Assembly: GCA_037140475.1 (NCBI GenBank)
Contig: JBAXEJ010000018.1
Span: 1-38,974 of the forward strand
Reading direction: 5' to 3'
DNA: 38,974 bases
Source of the DNA: PALSA-1006 sp037140475
GTDB lineage: Bacteria > Pseudomonadota > Gammaproteobacteria > Burkholderiales > Gallionellaceae
Shown here: positions 22,710 through 32,597 of the stretch, piece by piece
Layout: each line of letters opens with the position of its first letter
Numbering within the stretch: position 1 is the stretch's first letter
Position numbers and translations under genes: made by a program
The notes under the pieces: generated by a model
The model's database searches: none
Told to the model about the DNA's origin: nothing
Seen by the model: the letters and a program-made list of their open reading frames with translations, nothing else

Positions 22710-24161
22710 TTACACTTTTGTTGGCAACACAGCTTCATACACTTCATGATATTTCTTCGCACTCGCTTGCCAACCAAAATCTTTACTCATCCCTGTAGAC
22801 AACAACTTACTCCAAGATTTTTTATCTTGATAAACAAGCAAGGCTCGCTGGATGCAAGTGAACAAACCCAACGGTGTCATTTCACTAAACACAAAACCTG
22901 TCGCACTAGATTTTGCCAAATTTTCTGGTGAGCAATCTACGACTGAATCAACCAAGCCACCCGTTGCATGCACAATTGGCGGCGTACCATAGCGCTGACT
23001 GTACATTTGATTCAAACCACAAGGCTCAAAACGGGATGGCATCAAAAATATGTCGATACCAGCCTCAATCAAATGCGAGAGTTTTTCATCAAAACCAATC
23101 ATCACAGCCACCTGCCCAGGATATTGCTTTGCCAATGCCTTAGCCTGGCTTTGTAAAGTAGCATCGCCACTTCCCAACAAGACCAGCTGTGCCTTAGCGG
23201 CGATCAACTCTGGCGCCACTTCCAGCACAAGATCCACCCCTTTTTGATGAGTAAAGCGGCTAACCAACCCGAACAAAGGCACTTCAGCATCGACCGTGAG
23301 GCCCATTTGTTTTTGCAAAGCTTGCTTATTGGCGGCCTTGCCTGTCATTTTCATTAAGCTATAAGTCTGAGCTAAAGCGTGGTCAGTTGCAGGATTCCAT
23401 TCGTCTGTATCGATACCATTGAGAATGCCGGTCAAACTTTTACTGCGATTTTTTAGCAAGCCTTGCAAACCAAAACCTAGCTCTTCAGACTGAATCTCTT
23501 CCGCATAAGTAGGACTAACGGTTGTCACATGATGAGCATAGTAAAGCCCCGCTTTAAGAAATGAGAGATTGCCATAGTATTCCGCACCATGAGGATGAAA
23601 ACTCCCCTCCGGCAAATTAAGCTCTTCCACGGTTTGAGGCGGGAAAACCCCCTGAAAAGCGAGGTTATGAACCGTCATCACACAAGGGGCACTACTAGGC
23701 TCAAAGTGCATAAAGGCAGGTGTCAAACCTGTCTGCCAATCGTTGCAATGTACGACCTCAGGCTTCCACTCAACTGGAGAGCTAGGTCCGCCCAGCATCG
23801 CCCCCACCTTGGACAACAGGCCAAAGCGCAACGCATTATCTGACCAGTCATTACCCATACTATCTTGGTAAATCCCGCCTTCACGCTGATAAAGAGTGGG
23901 ACAGTCAATTACCCACAGCGGCACGCCATCAGAAAATTCACTGGCGAGCAATCTAAAATCTGGAAAGCTTTCCGAAGCGGCGACAAAGGCCTCAATTTTG
24001 AACGTGCCAAGTGCCTTCAGCACCTGAGGGTATCCAGGTATCAATACTCGAACATCATCCCCCAAGCGCCTTAAAGCGGAAGGTAATGCTCCACTCACAT
24101 CGGCCAAACCACCGGTTTTAACTAATGGCGCAGCTTCCGAAGTCACAAATAAAACACGCAT
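22710..24161 (-). CDS. glgA: Glycogen synthase GlgA (ADP-glucose)
   Basis: GT5 glycosyltransferase that elongates alpha-1,4-glucan from ADP-glucose. The 483-residue protein has the N-terminal sugar-nucleotide motif KTGGLADV (15-22), the HCNDWQTGL stretch and MTVHNLAFQG, and the C-terminal catalytic EPCGLNQMYSQRYGTPPIVHATGGL. Length and start (MRVLFVTSEAAP) are standard. It follows glgP by 31 bp. glgB and glgC are not in the window. Confidence 0.97.
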   Translation of the reverse strand: MRVLFVTSEAAPLVKTGGLADVSGALPSALRRLGDDVRVLIPGYPQVLKALGTFKIEAFVAASESFPDFRLLASEFSDGVPLWVIDCPTLYQREGGIYQDSMGNDWSDNALRFGLLSKVGAMLGGPSSPVEWKPEVVHCNDWQTGLTPAFMHFEPSSAPCVMTVHNLAFQGVFPPQTVEELNLPEGSFHPHGAEYYGNLSFLKAGLYYAHHVTTVSPTYAEEIQSEELGFGLQGLLKNRSKSLTGILNGIDTDEWNPATDHALAQTYSLMKMTGKAANKQALQKQMGLTVDAEVPLFGLVSRFTHQKGVDLVLEVAPELIAAKAQLVLLGSGDATLQSQAKALAKQYPGQVAVMIGFDEKLSHLIEAGIDIFLMPSRFEPCGLNQMYSQRYGTPPIVHATGGLVDSVVDCSPENLAKSSATGFVFSEMTPLGLFTCIQRALLVYQDKKSWSKLLSTGMSKDFGWQASAKKYHEVYEAVLPTKV

Positions 24162-24192
24162 TATTTTCTTTCTTTACACAGTCGCAGCAACA

Positions 24193-26679
24193 TTAACCCT
24201 GATTAGATGGAACCTGTGGCAAATGCCAAATATCGCGGTTGTAATCAAGAATGGTACGGTCACTTGAAAACTTACCACTCGCCGCTGTATTCAAAATACT
24301 CATTCGCGTCCAATGCTCCACATCACGATATGCATTTGACACCTCTCGTTGCGCCTGCACATAACTGCGGAAATCTGCCGCAGTTAACCAAGGGTCGCTT
24401 GGGCTCAGAACGGCATCAATAATAGAATCAAAAATACCGGGTTCGAACAAGTTGAAATGACCGCTCTCTAAAAGACGCATCACACGCTTTAGATCATCGT
24501 CCTCTGCAACAATTTTCGCCGGATCATAATGACCTCTCGTTGACTCAACCTCTTCTGCTGTCAAACCAAACAGGAAGAAGTTCTCATGGCCCGCCTCATC
24601 ACGAATCTCAATATTTGCACCATCTAAGGTACCAATAGTCAAAGCACCGTTCATCATGAACTTCATGTTGCCTGTGCCCGACGCCTCTTTGCCCGCAGTT
24701 GAAATTTGCTCTGACAAATCAGCCCCTGCACAAATTACTTCCATCGCAGAAACACGATAATCTGGTATGAAGGCCAGCTTCAGCAAGCCATCCGCATCCG
24801 GATCGCTATTGATTACCGCTGCGACCGCATTTACCAATTTAATAATACGCTTAGCCATCTTGTAGCCAGGTGCAGCTTTACCACCGATCAAAACGCAACG
24901 CGGCGTCCAATCGGCTGTATCGCCACGCTTAATTCGATCATAAAGATGAATCACATGTAGCACATTGAGCAATTGACGTTTGTATTCGTGAATACGTTTA
25001 ACCTGAATATCAAACATCGCGTTGGTGTTAAATTTAACACCACAGTCTCGCAACACCATTTCCGCTAAGCGTTCTTTATTGCTTTGCTTAATAGCACGCC
25101 ACTTCACATGGAATGCTGGATCATCAGCATAGGTTGTCAGCCCTTTTAGCTTACCCATATCAATGAGCCAGCCTTCGCTTGCCGCGTGCCCTACCAAGTT
25201 GGACATCCAACCTTTACCTTCTGAACCCAAGGTATGCGTAATCAGGTTGCTGAGTGCAGGATTTGCCCAAGCCATCCAGCGACGTGGCGTTACGCCATTT
25301 GTCTTGTTATTAAATTTCTTTGGCCATAACTCAAAGAAGTCACGGAATAAATACTTCTTCAACAAATCGGAATGAAGCTCAGCCACACCATTCACCGAGA
25401 CGCTCGCAACAATCGCCAAATACGCCATGCGGATATGCTGATCATGCCCTTCTTCAACAATCGACATACGACGTTGACGCTCTACATCGCCTGGCCAATG
25501 CAGCGCCACGGTCTTCATGAAACGCGCATTGATCTCAAAAATAATTTCCAGCAGTCTTGGCAAAAGTCGGCCAAACATACTCACCGACCAACGCTCCAAC
25601 GCTTCTGGCAACAAGGTGTGATTGGTGTAAGCAACCGAGTGGCTTGTAACTTCCCACGCCTGCTCCCAAGTCATACCATGCTCGTCCATTAATAGACGCA
25701 TCAACTCTGGCACGGCGCAGGTTGGGTGAGTATCGTTGAGTTGGAAAAAGTTTTTCTCGGCAAAGTCAGTGAAGTCATCGCCATGATTGCTTACCCATTG
25801 CCGCAAAACATCTTGCAGACTAGCGGATGCCAAGAAATACTGCTGACGCAGACGTAACTCTTTGCCGTTCTCACTCGCATCATTCGGGTAAAGCACCATC
25901 GTAATGTGTTCAGCGGCATTTTTAGCCGCGACTGCTTCCGCATAGCTGCCTGCATTAAATTCGCTTAAATCGAATTCTTCTGTGGCTGAGGCTTTCCACA
26001 AGCGCAAAGTATTCACTGTGCCATTGTGGTAACCAGGAATCGGCACGTCATAAGGCACTGCCATCACATCATTGGTGTACTTCCAATAGGCGCGCAATCT
26101 ACCGTCCACATCTTTATGCAACTCGGTCTGCCCACCAAACTTTACCCGCGCAGCAAATTCGGGGCGCTCTATCTCCCACGGGTTACCATTGCGCAACCAA
26201 TGATCTGGCTCTTCAAGCTGATAGCCATTGTCAATTTTCTGACGGAACATACCGTATTCGTAACGTAGACCATAGCCCATCACTGGTAATTGCAGGGTCG
26301 CGCAACTATCTAAAAAGCATGCAGCAAGTCTCCCTAAACCGCCATTGCCCAAGCCTGCATCGTGTTCTTGATCTGCCACTTCCTCAAGAACAAGGCCCAA
26401 GTTTCTTAGCGCTTCTGTGGTTGACGCCTCAATGTCCAAATTCAGCATCGCATTGCCGAGCGTGCGCCCCATCAAAAATTCCAGTGAGAGGTAGAAGGTT
26501 CGCTTGCAGTTTTTATCGCGATAAGCTGCTTGGGTGTTTTTCCATCGCTCAACCAAGCGGTCGCGCATGGAATGAGAAAGCGACATATACACATGGTGAG
26601 CAACTAGGTTTTTCGTATCCCAACCCAAGGTGTGACTGAAGTAATGTCTAAAGTCTTGAACAATGCTTTCAGCGTCCAT
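24193..26679 (-). CDS. glgP: Glycogen phosphorylase GlgP (start uncertain)
   Basis: PLP-dependent phosphorylase (GT35) releasing glucose-1-phosphate from glycogen. 828 residues from the ATG at 26679, with GNGGLGRLAACFLDS, TNHTLLPEALE, TNGVTPRRW, QVKRIHEYKRQ and the PLP-lysine motif EASGTGNMKFMMNGALTIGT near residue 660-680. The ATG has AGGA directly touching it, too close for good initiation. The frame is open 30 further codons with no ATG, GTG or TTG; an ATT at 26745 has GGAG seven bases upstream. The true N-terminus may thus lie upstream at a rare start codon. Confidence 0.96.
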   Translation of the reverse strand: MDAESIVQDFRHYFSHTLGWDTKNLVAHHVYMSLSHSMRDRLVERWKNTQAAYRDKNCKRTFYLSLEFLMGRTLGNAMLNLDIEASTTEALRNLGLVLEEVADQEHDAGLGNGGLGRLAACFLDSCATLQLPVMGYGLRYEYGMFRQKIDNGYQLEEPDHWLRNGNPWEIERPEFAARVKFGGQTELHKDVDGRLRAYWKYTNDVMAVPYDVPIPGYHNGTVNTLRLWKASATEEFDLSEFNAGSYAEAVAAKNAAEHITMVLYPNDASENGKELRLRQQYFLASASLQDVLRQWVSNHGDDFTDFAEKNFFQLNDTHPTCAVPELMRLLMDEHGMTWEQAWEVTSHSVAYTNHTLLPEALERWSVSMFGRLLPRLLEIIFEINARFMKTVALHWPGDVERQRRMSIVEEGHDQHIRMAYLAIVASVSVNGVAELHSDLLKKYLFRDFFELWPKKFNNKTNGVTPRRWMAWANPALSNLITHTLGSEGKGWMSNLVGHAASEGWLIDMGKLKGLTTYADDPAFHVKWRAIKQSNKERLAEMVLRDCGVKFNTNAMFDIQVKRIHEYKRQLLNVLHVIHLYDRIKRGDTADWTPRCVLIGGKAAPGYKMAKRIIKLVNAVAAVINSDPDADGLLKLAFIPDYRVSAMEVICAGADLSEQISTAGKEASGTGNMKFMMNGALTIGTLDGANIEIRDEAGHENFFLFGLTAEEVESTRGHYDPAKIVAEDDDLKRVMRLLESGHFNLFEPGIFDSIIDAVLSPSDPWLTAADFRSYVQAQREVSNAYRDVEHWTRMSILNTAASGKFSSDRTILDYNRDIWHLPQVPSNQG

Positions 26680-26851
26680 TCCTAGAGCAGGAACTTCAGT
26701 TTCTATGGTTAGCGGATTTTTAACAAAAAATGGCTTGGTATGAATGATAGCTCTCCAACGATTCGTAATTTAATTTGCTCAGTTTCGTGAATTATATCAA
26801 TCCACGCGACACTGAGCACCGGACAGTTCTGGCCTTTTAACGAGCACCCGT

Positions 26852-27775
26852 TTATAAACCGCTTAACACTTTGATGTGTGATGCGGCGCTCCGTCCCAAT
26901 GCATTTAAGGCATAACCGCCTTCTAATACTGAAACAATTTTTTTATCAGAAAACCTAGCGGCAAGGTTTTTTAATTGTTCAGTTACCCAAACATAATCAG
27001 CCTCACGCAATGCAAGGCCGCCCATATCATCTTCTCGATGCGCATCAAATCCAGCAGAGATGAACACCATCTGAGGTTTAAATTGCTCCAATGCCGGCAG
27101 CCAATGTTGCGTCACCGCTGCCTGAAAATCCGCACCTGAGGCACCCGCCTTCAACGGCACATTAATGATGTGATCGTTACCGCTATCGGCGCCGCAGTAA
27201 GGATAGTAAGGGTGACGAAAGGTTGAACACAACATCACTCGTGGATCATCACGGAAAATATTTTCTGTGCCATCACCATGATGCACATCAAAATCTAGAA
27301 TAGCCACGCGCTCTAGACCGTGTTCTTCTAATGCATGCGCTGCCCCAATCGCCACATTATTAAAAATGCAAAAGCCACCCGCAGTTGCACGCCCTGCGTG
27401 ATGGCCTGGTGGGCGAATATTGCAAAACGCGTTTTCAGCCCTACCTTCAACCACCACATCTACCGCCTTAACCGCTGCGCCAGCCGCATGCAAAGCCGCA
27501 TCCAAGCTAAACGGATTCATCGCGGTATCACCGTCCAACTGCACCATGCCACTTTGTGGCGCAGTCGCATAAACATGATCAACATAATCACTCGCATGGA
27601 CTCGCAACAACTGTTCACGGGTCACTTGGGGCGCGTCATAGTGAGCCAAAAAATGTAGCAAACCCGATGAGATTAACTGATCTTCAATCGCATGAATGCG
27701 CGCAGGGCACTCTGGGTGGTCAGCACCCATGTCATGCTTAAGACTAGAGGAGTGAGTTAAATACGCGGTCAACAT
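26852..27775 (-). CDS. Histone deacetylase family protein (AcuC/HDAC class II-like)
   Basis: Zinc-dependent deacetylase of the arginase/deacetylase fold. The 307-residue protein has HPECPARI near the N-terminus, the active-site RPPGHHA, the zinc-binding DFDVHHGDGT, FISAGFDAH and the C-terminal LEGGYAL. All catalytic His and Asp residues expected for the family are present. Targets in bacteria are acetyl-lysine proteins or acetylpolyamines. The gene starts 9 bp after the stop of the acyl-CoA synthetase/GNAT gene, so they form an operon, suggesting a matching writer and eraser of protein acetylation (inference). Confidence 0.93.
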   Translation of the reverse strand: MLTAYLTHSSSLKHDMGADHPECPARIHAIEDQLISSGLLHFLAHYDAPQVTREQLLRVHASDYVDHVYATAPQSGMVQLDGDTAMNPFSLDAALHAAGAAVKAVDVVVEGRAENAFCNIRPPGHHAGRATAGGFCIFNNVAIGAAHALEEHGLERVAILDFDVHHGDGTENIFRDDPRVMLCSTFRHPYYPYCGADSGNDHIINVPLKAGASGADFQAAVTQHWLPALEQFKPQMVFISAGFDAHREDDMGGLALREADYVWVTEQLKNLAARFSDKKIVSVLEGGYALNALGRSAASHIKVLSGL

Positions 27776-27784
27776 GTGCGCAAC

Positions 27785-30463
27785 TCAAAGCACTTTGCGC
27801 ACAGACTTAATGCTGTCGTCTTCAGGGCTGGTTTTAACTTCAAATCCAAGTCGATCCATCAAGTGCAGCATATCCGCATTATTTCGGAGCACTTCACCTT
27901 CAATCACCTTCAACCCTTTGGAGCGAGCTGCATCCATCAATGCCGTCATCAACTTTTGCGCCAAACCCTTACCGTGCATATTGTCGGCAATCACCAAAGC
28001 GAATTCGCAACTCTCGCCATCAGGATTGGTGGTGAAACGCGCGACACCCTGTTCCACTTCTTTACCGCCATCGTCTGTCACCGCAATCAGTGCCATCTCG
28101 CGGCTGTAGTCGATCTGTGTGAAGCGCACCAACATTGACTGGCTTAGCTCCTGCACGCTATTCATAAATCGGAAATAACGTGATTCTGGAGAAAGGTTGC
28201 GCACAAACGATTGCACCAATTCTGCATCTTCAGGACGAATCGGACGAATAGTAATGTCCGTGCCGTCAGCCAACTGCCAACGATTTACCAAGTGCGTTGG
28301 GTAGGGATAAATTGCCATGTGGGCATAACGATCTGCAGTGGGCTGCCTAAATTCAACCACCACGCGCGCGTCAGCAGCGAGTGCACCATGCTCATCTACG
28401 ATCAATGGATTAATGTCCATCTCCATTAGCATTGGTAGCTCGCATACCATCTCAGAAACACGCAACAGCACGTTTTCCAAAGCCTCCATATTTGCTGGTG
28501 GCATGTGACGGAACGCGCCAAGCAATCTGGAGATACGCGTGCCTTTGATCAAATCCTTAACGAGGAAAGTGTTCAGCGGTGGCAGGGTCACAGAGCGATC
28601 GCCCATCACCTCAACCATCGTACCGCCCGCACCAAAGGTAATTACAGGCCCAAACACAGGATCGTTAATCACCCCTAGCATCAACTCGCGGCCATTCGGT
28701 TTTACGATCATGGGTTGAATGGAAATTCCTTCCATGTGCGCATTAGGACGATTACGTTTTATGTTTTCGGTAATGTCGTGATACGCCGCGCGTACCGCTT
28801 GCGCATTACCCAAGTTCAACATCACGCCACCGGCATCACTCTTGTGCGTGATGTCGCGCGAATTTACTTTCATCGCAACAGGAAAACCTAATTGCTGGGC
28901 AATCAGCAATGCTTCATTCGGCGAATGCGCAATCATTGTTTGAGCAACCGGAATATGGAAAGCCGACAACAGCGCCTTCGATTCCATCTCGCTCAATACC
29001 TTGCGCTTATCGAGCAAGGCCCCCTCAATCACCATACGCGCACCTTCTACATCCGGCGCCACATGCTCAGACAACGGACCAGGCATCTGCATCAACAACT
29101 TCTGGTTGGAGTAATACTCAGAAAGATAGGAGAACACTTCAACTGCCGGCTCAGGAGTACGGAAATTGGGCGTCTTTGCTTTCGCAAATGCCTTACGCGA
29201 CTCGGCCACCTGCGCCTCACCCATCCAGCAGGTCAGTAGCGGTTTTTTATATTTGTTAGAAATTTCGATCACCGCCTGAGCAGCCTCTAGCGGCTTAGTC
29301 ATTGCTTGCGGTGTCAAAATAGTCAGCACGCCGTCTACATTCGGGTCTTCTAAACATGCCGCCACCGCGCACTGATAGCGATCCACCTGCGCATCACCAA
29401 TCACATCGACCGGATTACCGTGCGACCAATTGGGCGGCAATACCTTATTCAGCTTCTCCATCGTCGCTTCAGACAACGTCGCCATCACTAGCCCTAAGTC
29501 AGAAGCTCGGTCGGTCGCCATCACACCCGGTCCACCGCCGTTAGTAACGATCGCCAAACGATTTCCAGAAGGATGGAAGCCACAGGACAAAGCCTTCGCA
29601 GCAGAGAACAATTCAGTGACGGTTTTCACCCTCACCACACCAGCACGACGCACCGCAGCATCAAATGCATCATCGGAACCTACCAGTGAAGCCGTATGTG
29701 ACATCGCAGCTTTGGAGCCCGCTTCATGGCGCCCAACCTTAACCAAGATCACAGGCTTCACGCGCGCTGCCGCGCGTAGCGAACTCATAAAACGACGTGA
29801 TTCGCGGATACCTTCGATGTACATCAAAATGTTGTGGGTCTGCGGATCAGATACCAAGAAATCCAAAATCTCGCCGAAATCCACATCGGCAGACGAGCCC
29901 ATCGAAACTACGCTGGAAAAACCCACGTCATTCATCTGCGCCCAATCTAAGATCGAGGTGCATAGCGCACCCGATTGCGAGATCAGGGCCAAATTACCTG
30001 TGTTTGCGCCACCCTTATTGAAGGTCGCATTTAGGCCAATACTAGGGCGCATCACACCTAGGCAATTGGGACCAACCAAACGAATGTTGTAGCGCTTAGC
30101 GTTCTCCAGCACTTGGCGCTCTAGCTCTTTGCCCTCTGGACCAATCTCGCCAAAACCGGCAGTAATGATGACCGCTGCTTTTACACCACGCTTACCGCAC
30201 TCTTCAATAATTCCCGGAACGGTTTGAGGTGGCGTCGCAATCACTACCAATTCAATTTTTTCCTCAATATCGGAAATTGACGCATAGGCCTTGTGCCCTT
30301 GCACTTCCGCATTTTTTGAATTAATCGGATATAGCGAACCCTGAAACCCGCTATCCAACATATTTTGAAAAACGATCTGACCAACTGCATCAACGCGGTC
30401 GCTAGCTCCAAAAACTGCAACTGATTTTGGGGCAAAAAGCGGAGTTAGATAATGTTTAGACAT
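27785..30463 (-). CDS. NDP-forming acyl-CoA synthetase fused to GNAT acetyltransferase (Pat/YfiQ-like)
   Basis: An 892-residue fusion. Residues about 1-460 are CoA-binding and ligase domains (VAVFGASDRVDAVGQIVF, ITAGFGEIGPEG, GPNCLGVMRP, SQSGALCTS, SHTASLVGSD). About 480-700 is an ATP-grasp domain (FPVAMKVNSRDITHKSDAGGV, GVINDPVFGPVITFGAGGT, MEMDINPLIVDEHGALAADARV). The C-terminal 160 residues are a GNAT fold (DITIRPIRPEDAELVQSFV, LVIADNMHGKGLAQKLM). This matches protein lysine acetyltransferases of the PatZ type, in which the ligase part is often regulatory, or acetate-CoA ligase/GNAT bifunctional enzymes. Which activity dominates cannot be told from sequence. Co-transcribed with the deacetylase downstream. 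Confidence 0.92.
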   Translation of the reverse strand: MSKHYLTPLFAPKSVAVFGASDRVDAVGQIVFQNMLDSGFQGSLYPINSKNAEVQGHKAYASISDIEEKIELVVIATPPQTVPGIIEECGKRGVKAAVIITAGFGEIGPEGKELERQVLENAKRYNIRLVGPNCLGVMRPSIGLNATFNKGGANTGNLALISQSGALCTSILDWAQMNDVGFSSVVSMGSSADVDFGEILDFLVSDPQTHNILMYIEGIRESRRFMSSLRAAARVKPVILVKVGRHEAGSKAAMSHTASLVGSDDAFDAAVRRAGVVRVKTVTELFSAAKALSCGFHPSGNRLAIVTNGGGPGVMATDRASDLGLVMATLSEATMEKLNKVLPPNWSHGNPVDVIGDAQVDRYQCAVAACLEDPNVDGVLTILTPQAMTKPLEAAQAVIEISNKYKKPLLTCWMGEAQVAESRKAFAKAKTPNFRTPEPAVEVFSYLSEYYSNQKLLMQMPGPLSEHVAPDVEGARMVIEGALLDKRKVLSEMESKALLSAFHIPVAQTMIAHSPNEALLIAQQLGFPVAMKVNSRDITHKSDAGGVMLNLGNAQAVRAAYHDITENIKRNRPNAHMEGISIQPMIVKPNGRELMLGVINDPVFGPVITFGAGGTMVEVMGDRSVTLPPLNTFLVKDLIKGTRISRLLGAFRHMPPANMEALENVLLRVSEMVCELPMLMEMDINPLIVDEHGALAADARVVVEFRQPTADRYAHMAIYPYPTHLVNRWQLADGTDITIRPIRPEDAELVQSFVRNLSPESRYFRFMNSVQELSQSMLVRFTQIDYSREMALIAVTDDGGKEVEQGVARFTTNPDGESCEFALVIADNMHGKGLAQKLMTALMDAARSKGLKVIEGEVLRNNADMLHLMDRLGFEVKTSPEDDSIKSVRKVL

Positions 30464-30560
30464 GATTTATGTAATTACTTGATTATATTGAGATATGTAA
30501 ATTTATTCAGGACTGACTGATCAAATTAGCTTGAAAATATTTGCTGAGGCGCATTGCACA

Positions 30561-31115
30561 TTAGACTTGGAGGCTGGGATTATCCTCGCTGCGCATAGAA
30601 TCTTCCACCGTTTTCTGCGTACAAAATTGATCCCACAAGTTGGCATCTGCATGGAGTAGCCTTTTTTTGCTAAATTCGAATGCTTGCTCCAAGCGCTCAG
30701 TTGCCTCGGGAGAGAGTTCCTCACCCAGCTCAAAAGCCTCACCACGAATACACAAGATAAAAACCGCTGGGGGTTGTTCCTGATAAAACTGCTCATAAAC
30801 TTTAAGTAAAGATTCAGGTTCAAGCGCATGACTATAGAGCACTGGGGTATTTTTCAGTTGCGCCCGATAAAAAGAAAATGGCACATCTGTTTCAATGCCC
30901 GCGTCGATGAATAGCACCAAGCGACGGCCTTTCATATCCATCGCGTTTTCAACTTGCAGCTGAAACTCTTCCAACAGTTCAAATTGATTAGAACCATTTT
31001 CAGCCTGCAACCATGCATCCAATTTTCGCAACAACACAGGCCCGAGCGCGTCGTCTCCGCGCGACTCATTGCCGATGGCAAAAATTAAAACGGGTGGAAT
31101 TAACACGTCAAACAA
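30561..31115 (-). CDS. hoxW: Hydrogenase maturation protease (HoxW/HycI type)
   Basis: Endopeptidase that removes the C-terminal peptide of the large hydrogenase subunit after nickel insertion. 184 residues with the family motif IGNESRGDDALG and Asp in LFIDAG, and the conserved acidic and His nickel ligands partly visible (EEFQL, SHALEPESLL). It overlaps the 3' end of hoxH by 16 bp, suggesting its substrate is that HoxH. The start used is TTG (31115); a GTG three codons in is also possible. It is the last gene of the hox operon, followed by a 97-bp gap before pat. Confidence 0.88.
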   Translation of the reverse strand: MFDVLIPPVLIFAIGNESRGDDALGPVLLRKLDAWLQAENGSNQFELLEEFQLQVENAMDMKGRRLVLFIDAGIETDVPFSFYRAQLKNTPVLYSHALEPESLLKVYEQFYQEQPPAVFILCIRGEAFELGEELSPEATERLEQAFEFSKKRLLHADANLWDQFCTQKTVEDSMRSEDNPSLQV

Positions 31116-32587
31116 ACGCTCCCATCACCTGAGCGCAGAGTACTTGCCAACTGCTCTCCGGCCGCGTCCAGCACTTCCACTTCCAGCGGCATTTTGCCGA
31201 GCGCGTGAGTCGCACAAGACAGACAAGGATCAAATGCACGAATGGCTACTTCGATGTGATTGAGCAAGCCTTCGGTGATTTCATGGCCGTGTAGATATTG
31301 CTGTGCCACGCGACGTACCGCTTCGTTCATCGCTTGATTATTATGCGTGGTAGAAACAATCAAGTTGCACATCGTGACGAGATCATTTTCATCAACACGA
31401 TAATGGTGAATCAGCGTGCCACGTGGCGCTTCGATAACGCCTACACCCTCAAAGCCGCGCTCACCCCTCACCATTAAATCTTTGCCCATGATGTCATCAT
31501 CGTGCAGCAAGTCTTTAATCATCTCAGCAGAATGCAACATCTCAATCATGCGCGCCCAGTGGTAGCCCAATGGCGCATGCATCGGCATCACGCCGCTATA
31601 AGCGACAAATTCACGGCGCTCAATTTCAGCCAAGGGTGTGGAAATGAAGTCGCAGTTTTGAACACGTGACATTGGGCCTACGCGATACCACCCTTTTTCT
31701 GGCCCGAGCGAATTGAGATAGGGGAATTTCATGTAGCTCCAGTTTTTGACTTCTTCTGAAATCAAATCGCTGTAGTCACGATAATCGACATTATCAAAAA
31801 TGATCTTGCCGTTTTCATCGCGCCCACGCAGAGGGCCGTGGTACAAATCCATACCGCCATCAAAACCAACCATCGACATATAGTTAGCGCGAAATGCGCC
31901 GAAGCTGTTGTAAAGCTCAGGGTTTTGATGATGTAATTCTTTGGCCATTTTTACTGCATCACGACTCCACGCCACCATTTGATAGGCATCTTTTAATAGC
32001 GCATCGCGTTCAACAATGCTTAGTGATTTATTCACACCACCTGGGACTGAGCCCGTGCCATGAATCCGTTTGCCCGCGGTATGACGAATCACCTCTTGCC
32101 CAAATTTTCGCAATAACACCCCACGTGTAGCTGTCTCAGGGTATTTTTCTGCTACACCGATGATGTTGCGTTTGGCGACATCACTATCAAAGCCAAACAA
32201 CAGATCTGGCGAACAAAGATGGAAGAAATGCAAAGCATGGGATTGCAACATCTGGCCGTAGTGCATCAACCGGCGCATTTTTTCTGCTGTAGGAGTTAAA
32301 TGCTTTGCCCCAACGATTGCATCGAGTGCCTTACTTGCCGCGAGATGATGACTTACTGGGCAAATACCGCACAGGCGTTGCACCATCACTGGCACTTCCC
32401 AATAGGGTCGTCCTTGAATAAATTTTTCAAAGCCGCGAAACTCGACAATGTGCAAACGCACTTGATGCACTTTGTTCTGATCATCGAGCAAAATCGTGAC
32501 CTTGCCGTGACCTTCAACCCGCGAGACGGGATCAATCGCAACGCGGCGTAAATTTTCTGGGTGTGCTGCAGTTTCTAATGTGGACAT
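31100..32587 (-). CDS. hoxH: NAD-reducing [NiFe] hydrogenase large subunit HoxH
   Basis: Carries the Ni-Fe active site of a cytoplasmic, NAD-linked group 3d hydrogenase. The 495-residue protein has the N-terminal ligand motif RLCGICPVSHH (C73, C76) and the C-terminal motif DPCLSCATH (C455, C458). Maturation cleavage is expected after H461, removing the last 34 residues (starting ALGKMPL); the encoded tail is intact. The start has AAGGG eight bases upstream, and a 10-bp gap follows hoxY. Confidence 0.97.
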   Translation of the reverse strand: MSTLETAAHPENLRRVAIDPVSRVEGHGKVTILLDDQNKVHQVRLHIVEFRGFEKFIQGRPYWEVPVMVQRLCGICPVSHHLAASKALDAIVGAKHLTPTAEKMRRLMHYGQMLQSHALHFFHLCSPDLLFGFDSDVAKRNIIGVAEKYPETATRGVLLRKFGQEVIRHTAGKRIHGTGSVPGGVNKSLSIVERDALLKDAYQMVAWSRDAVKMAKELHHQNPELYNSFGAFRANYMSMVGFDGGMDLYHGPLRGRDENGKIIFDNVDYRDYSDLISEEVKNWSYMKFPYLNSLGPEKGWYRVGPMSRVQNCDFISTPLAEIERREFVAYSGVMPMHAPLGYHWARMIEMLHSAEMIKDLLHDDDIMGKDLMVRGERGFEGVGVIEAPRGTLIHHYRVDENDLVTMCNLIVSTTHNNQAMNEAVRRVAQQYLHGHEITEGLLNHIEVAIRAFDPCLSCATHALGKMPLEVEVLDAAGEQLASTLRSGDGSVCLTC

Positions 32588-32597
32588 AACAAAACCC

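Noticed and set aside
30464..30560. FNR box or terminator between pat and the hydrogenase protease
   Set aside because: AT-rich sequence without a proper TTGAT-N4-ATCAA match or a stable hairpin with a T-run.
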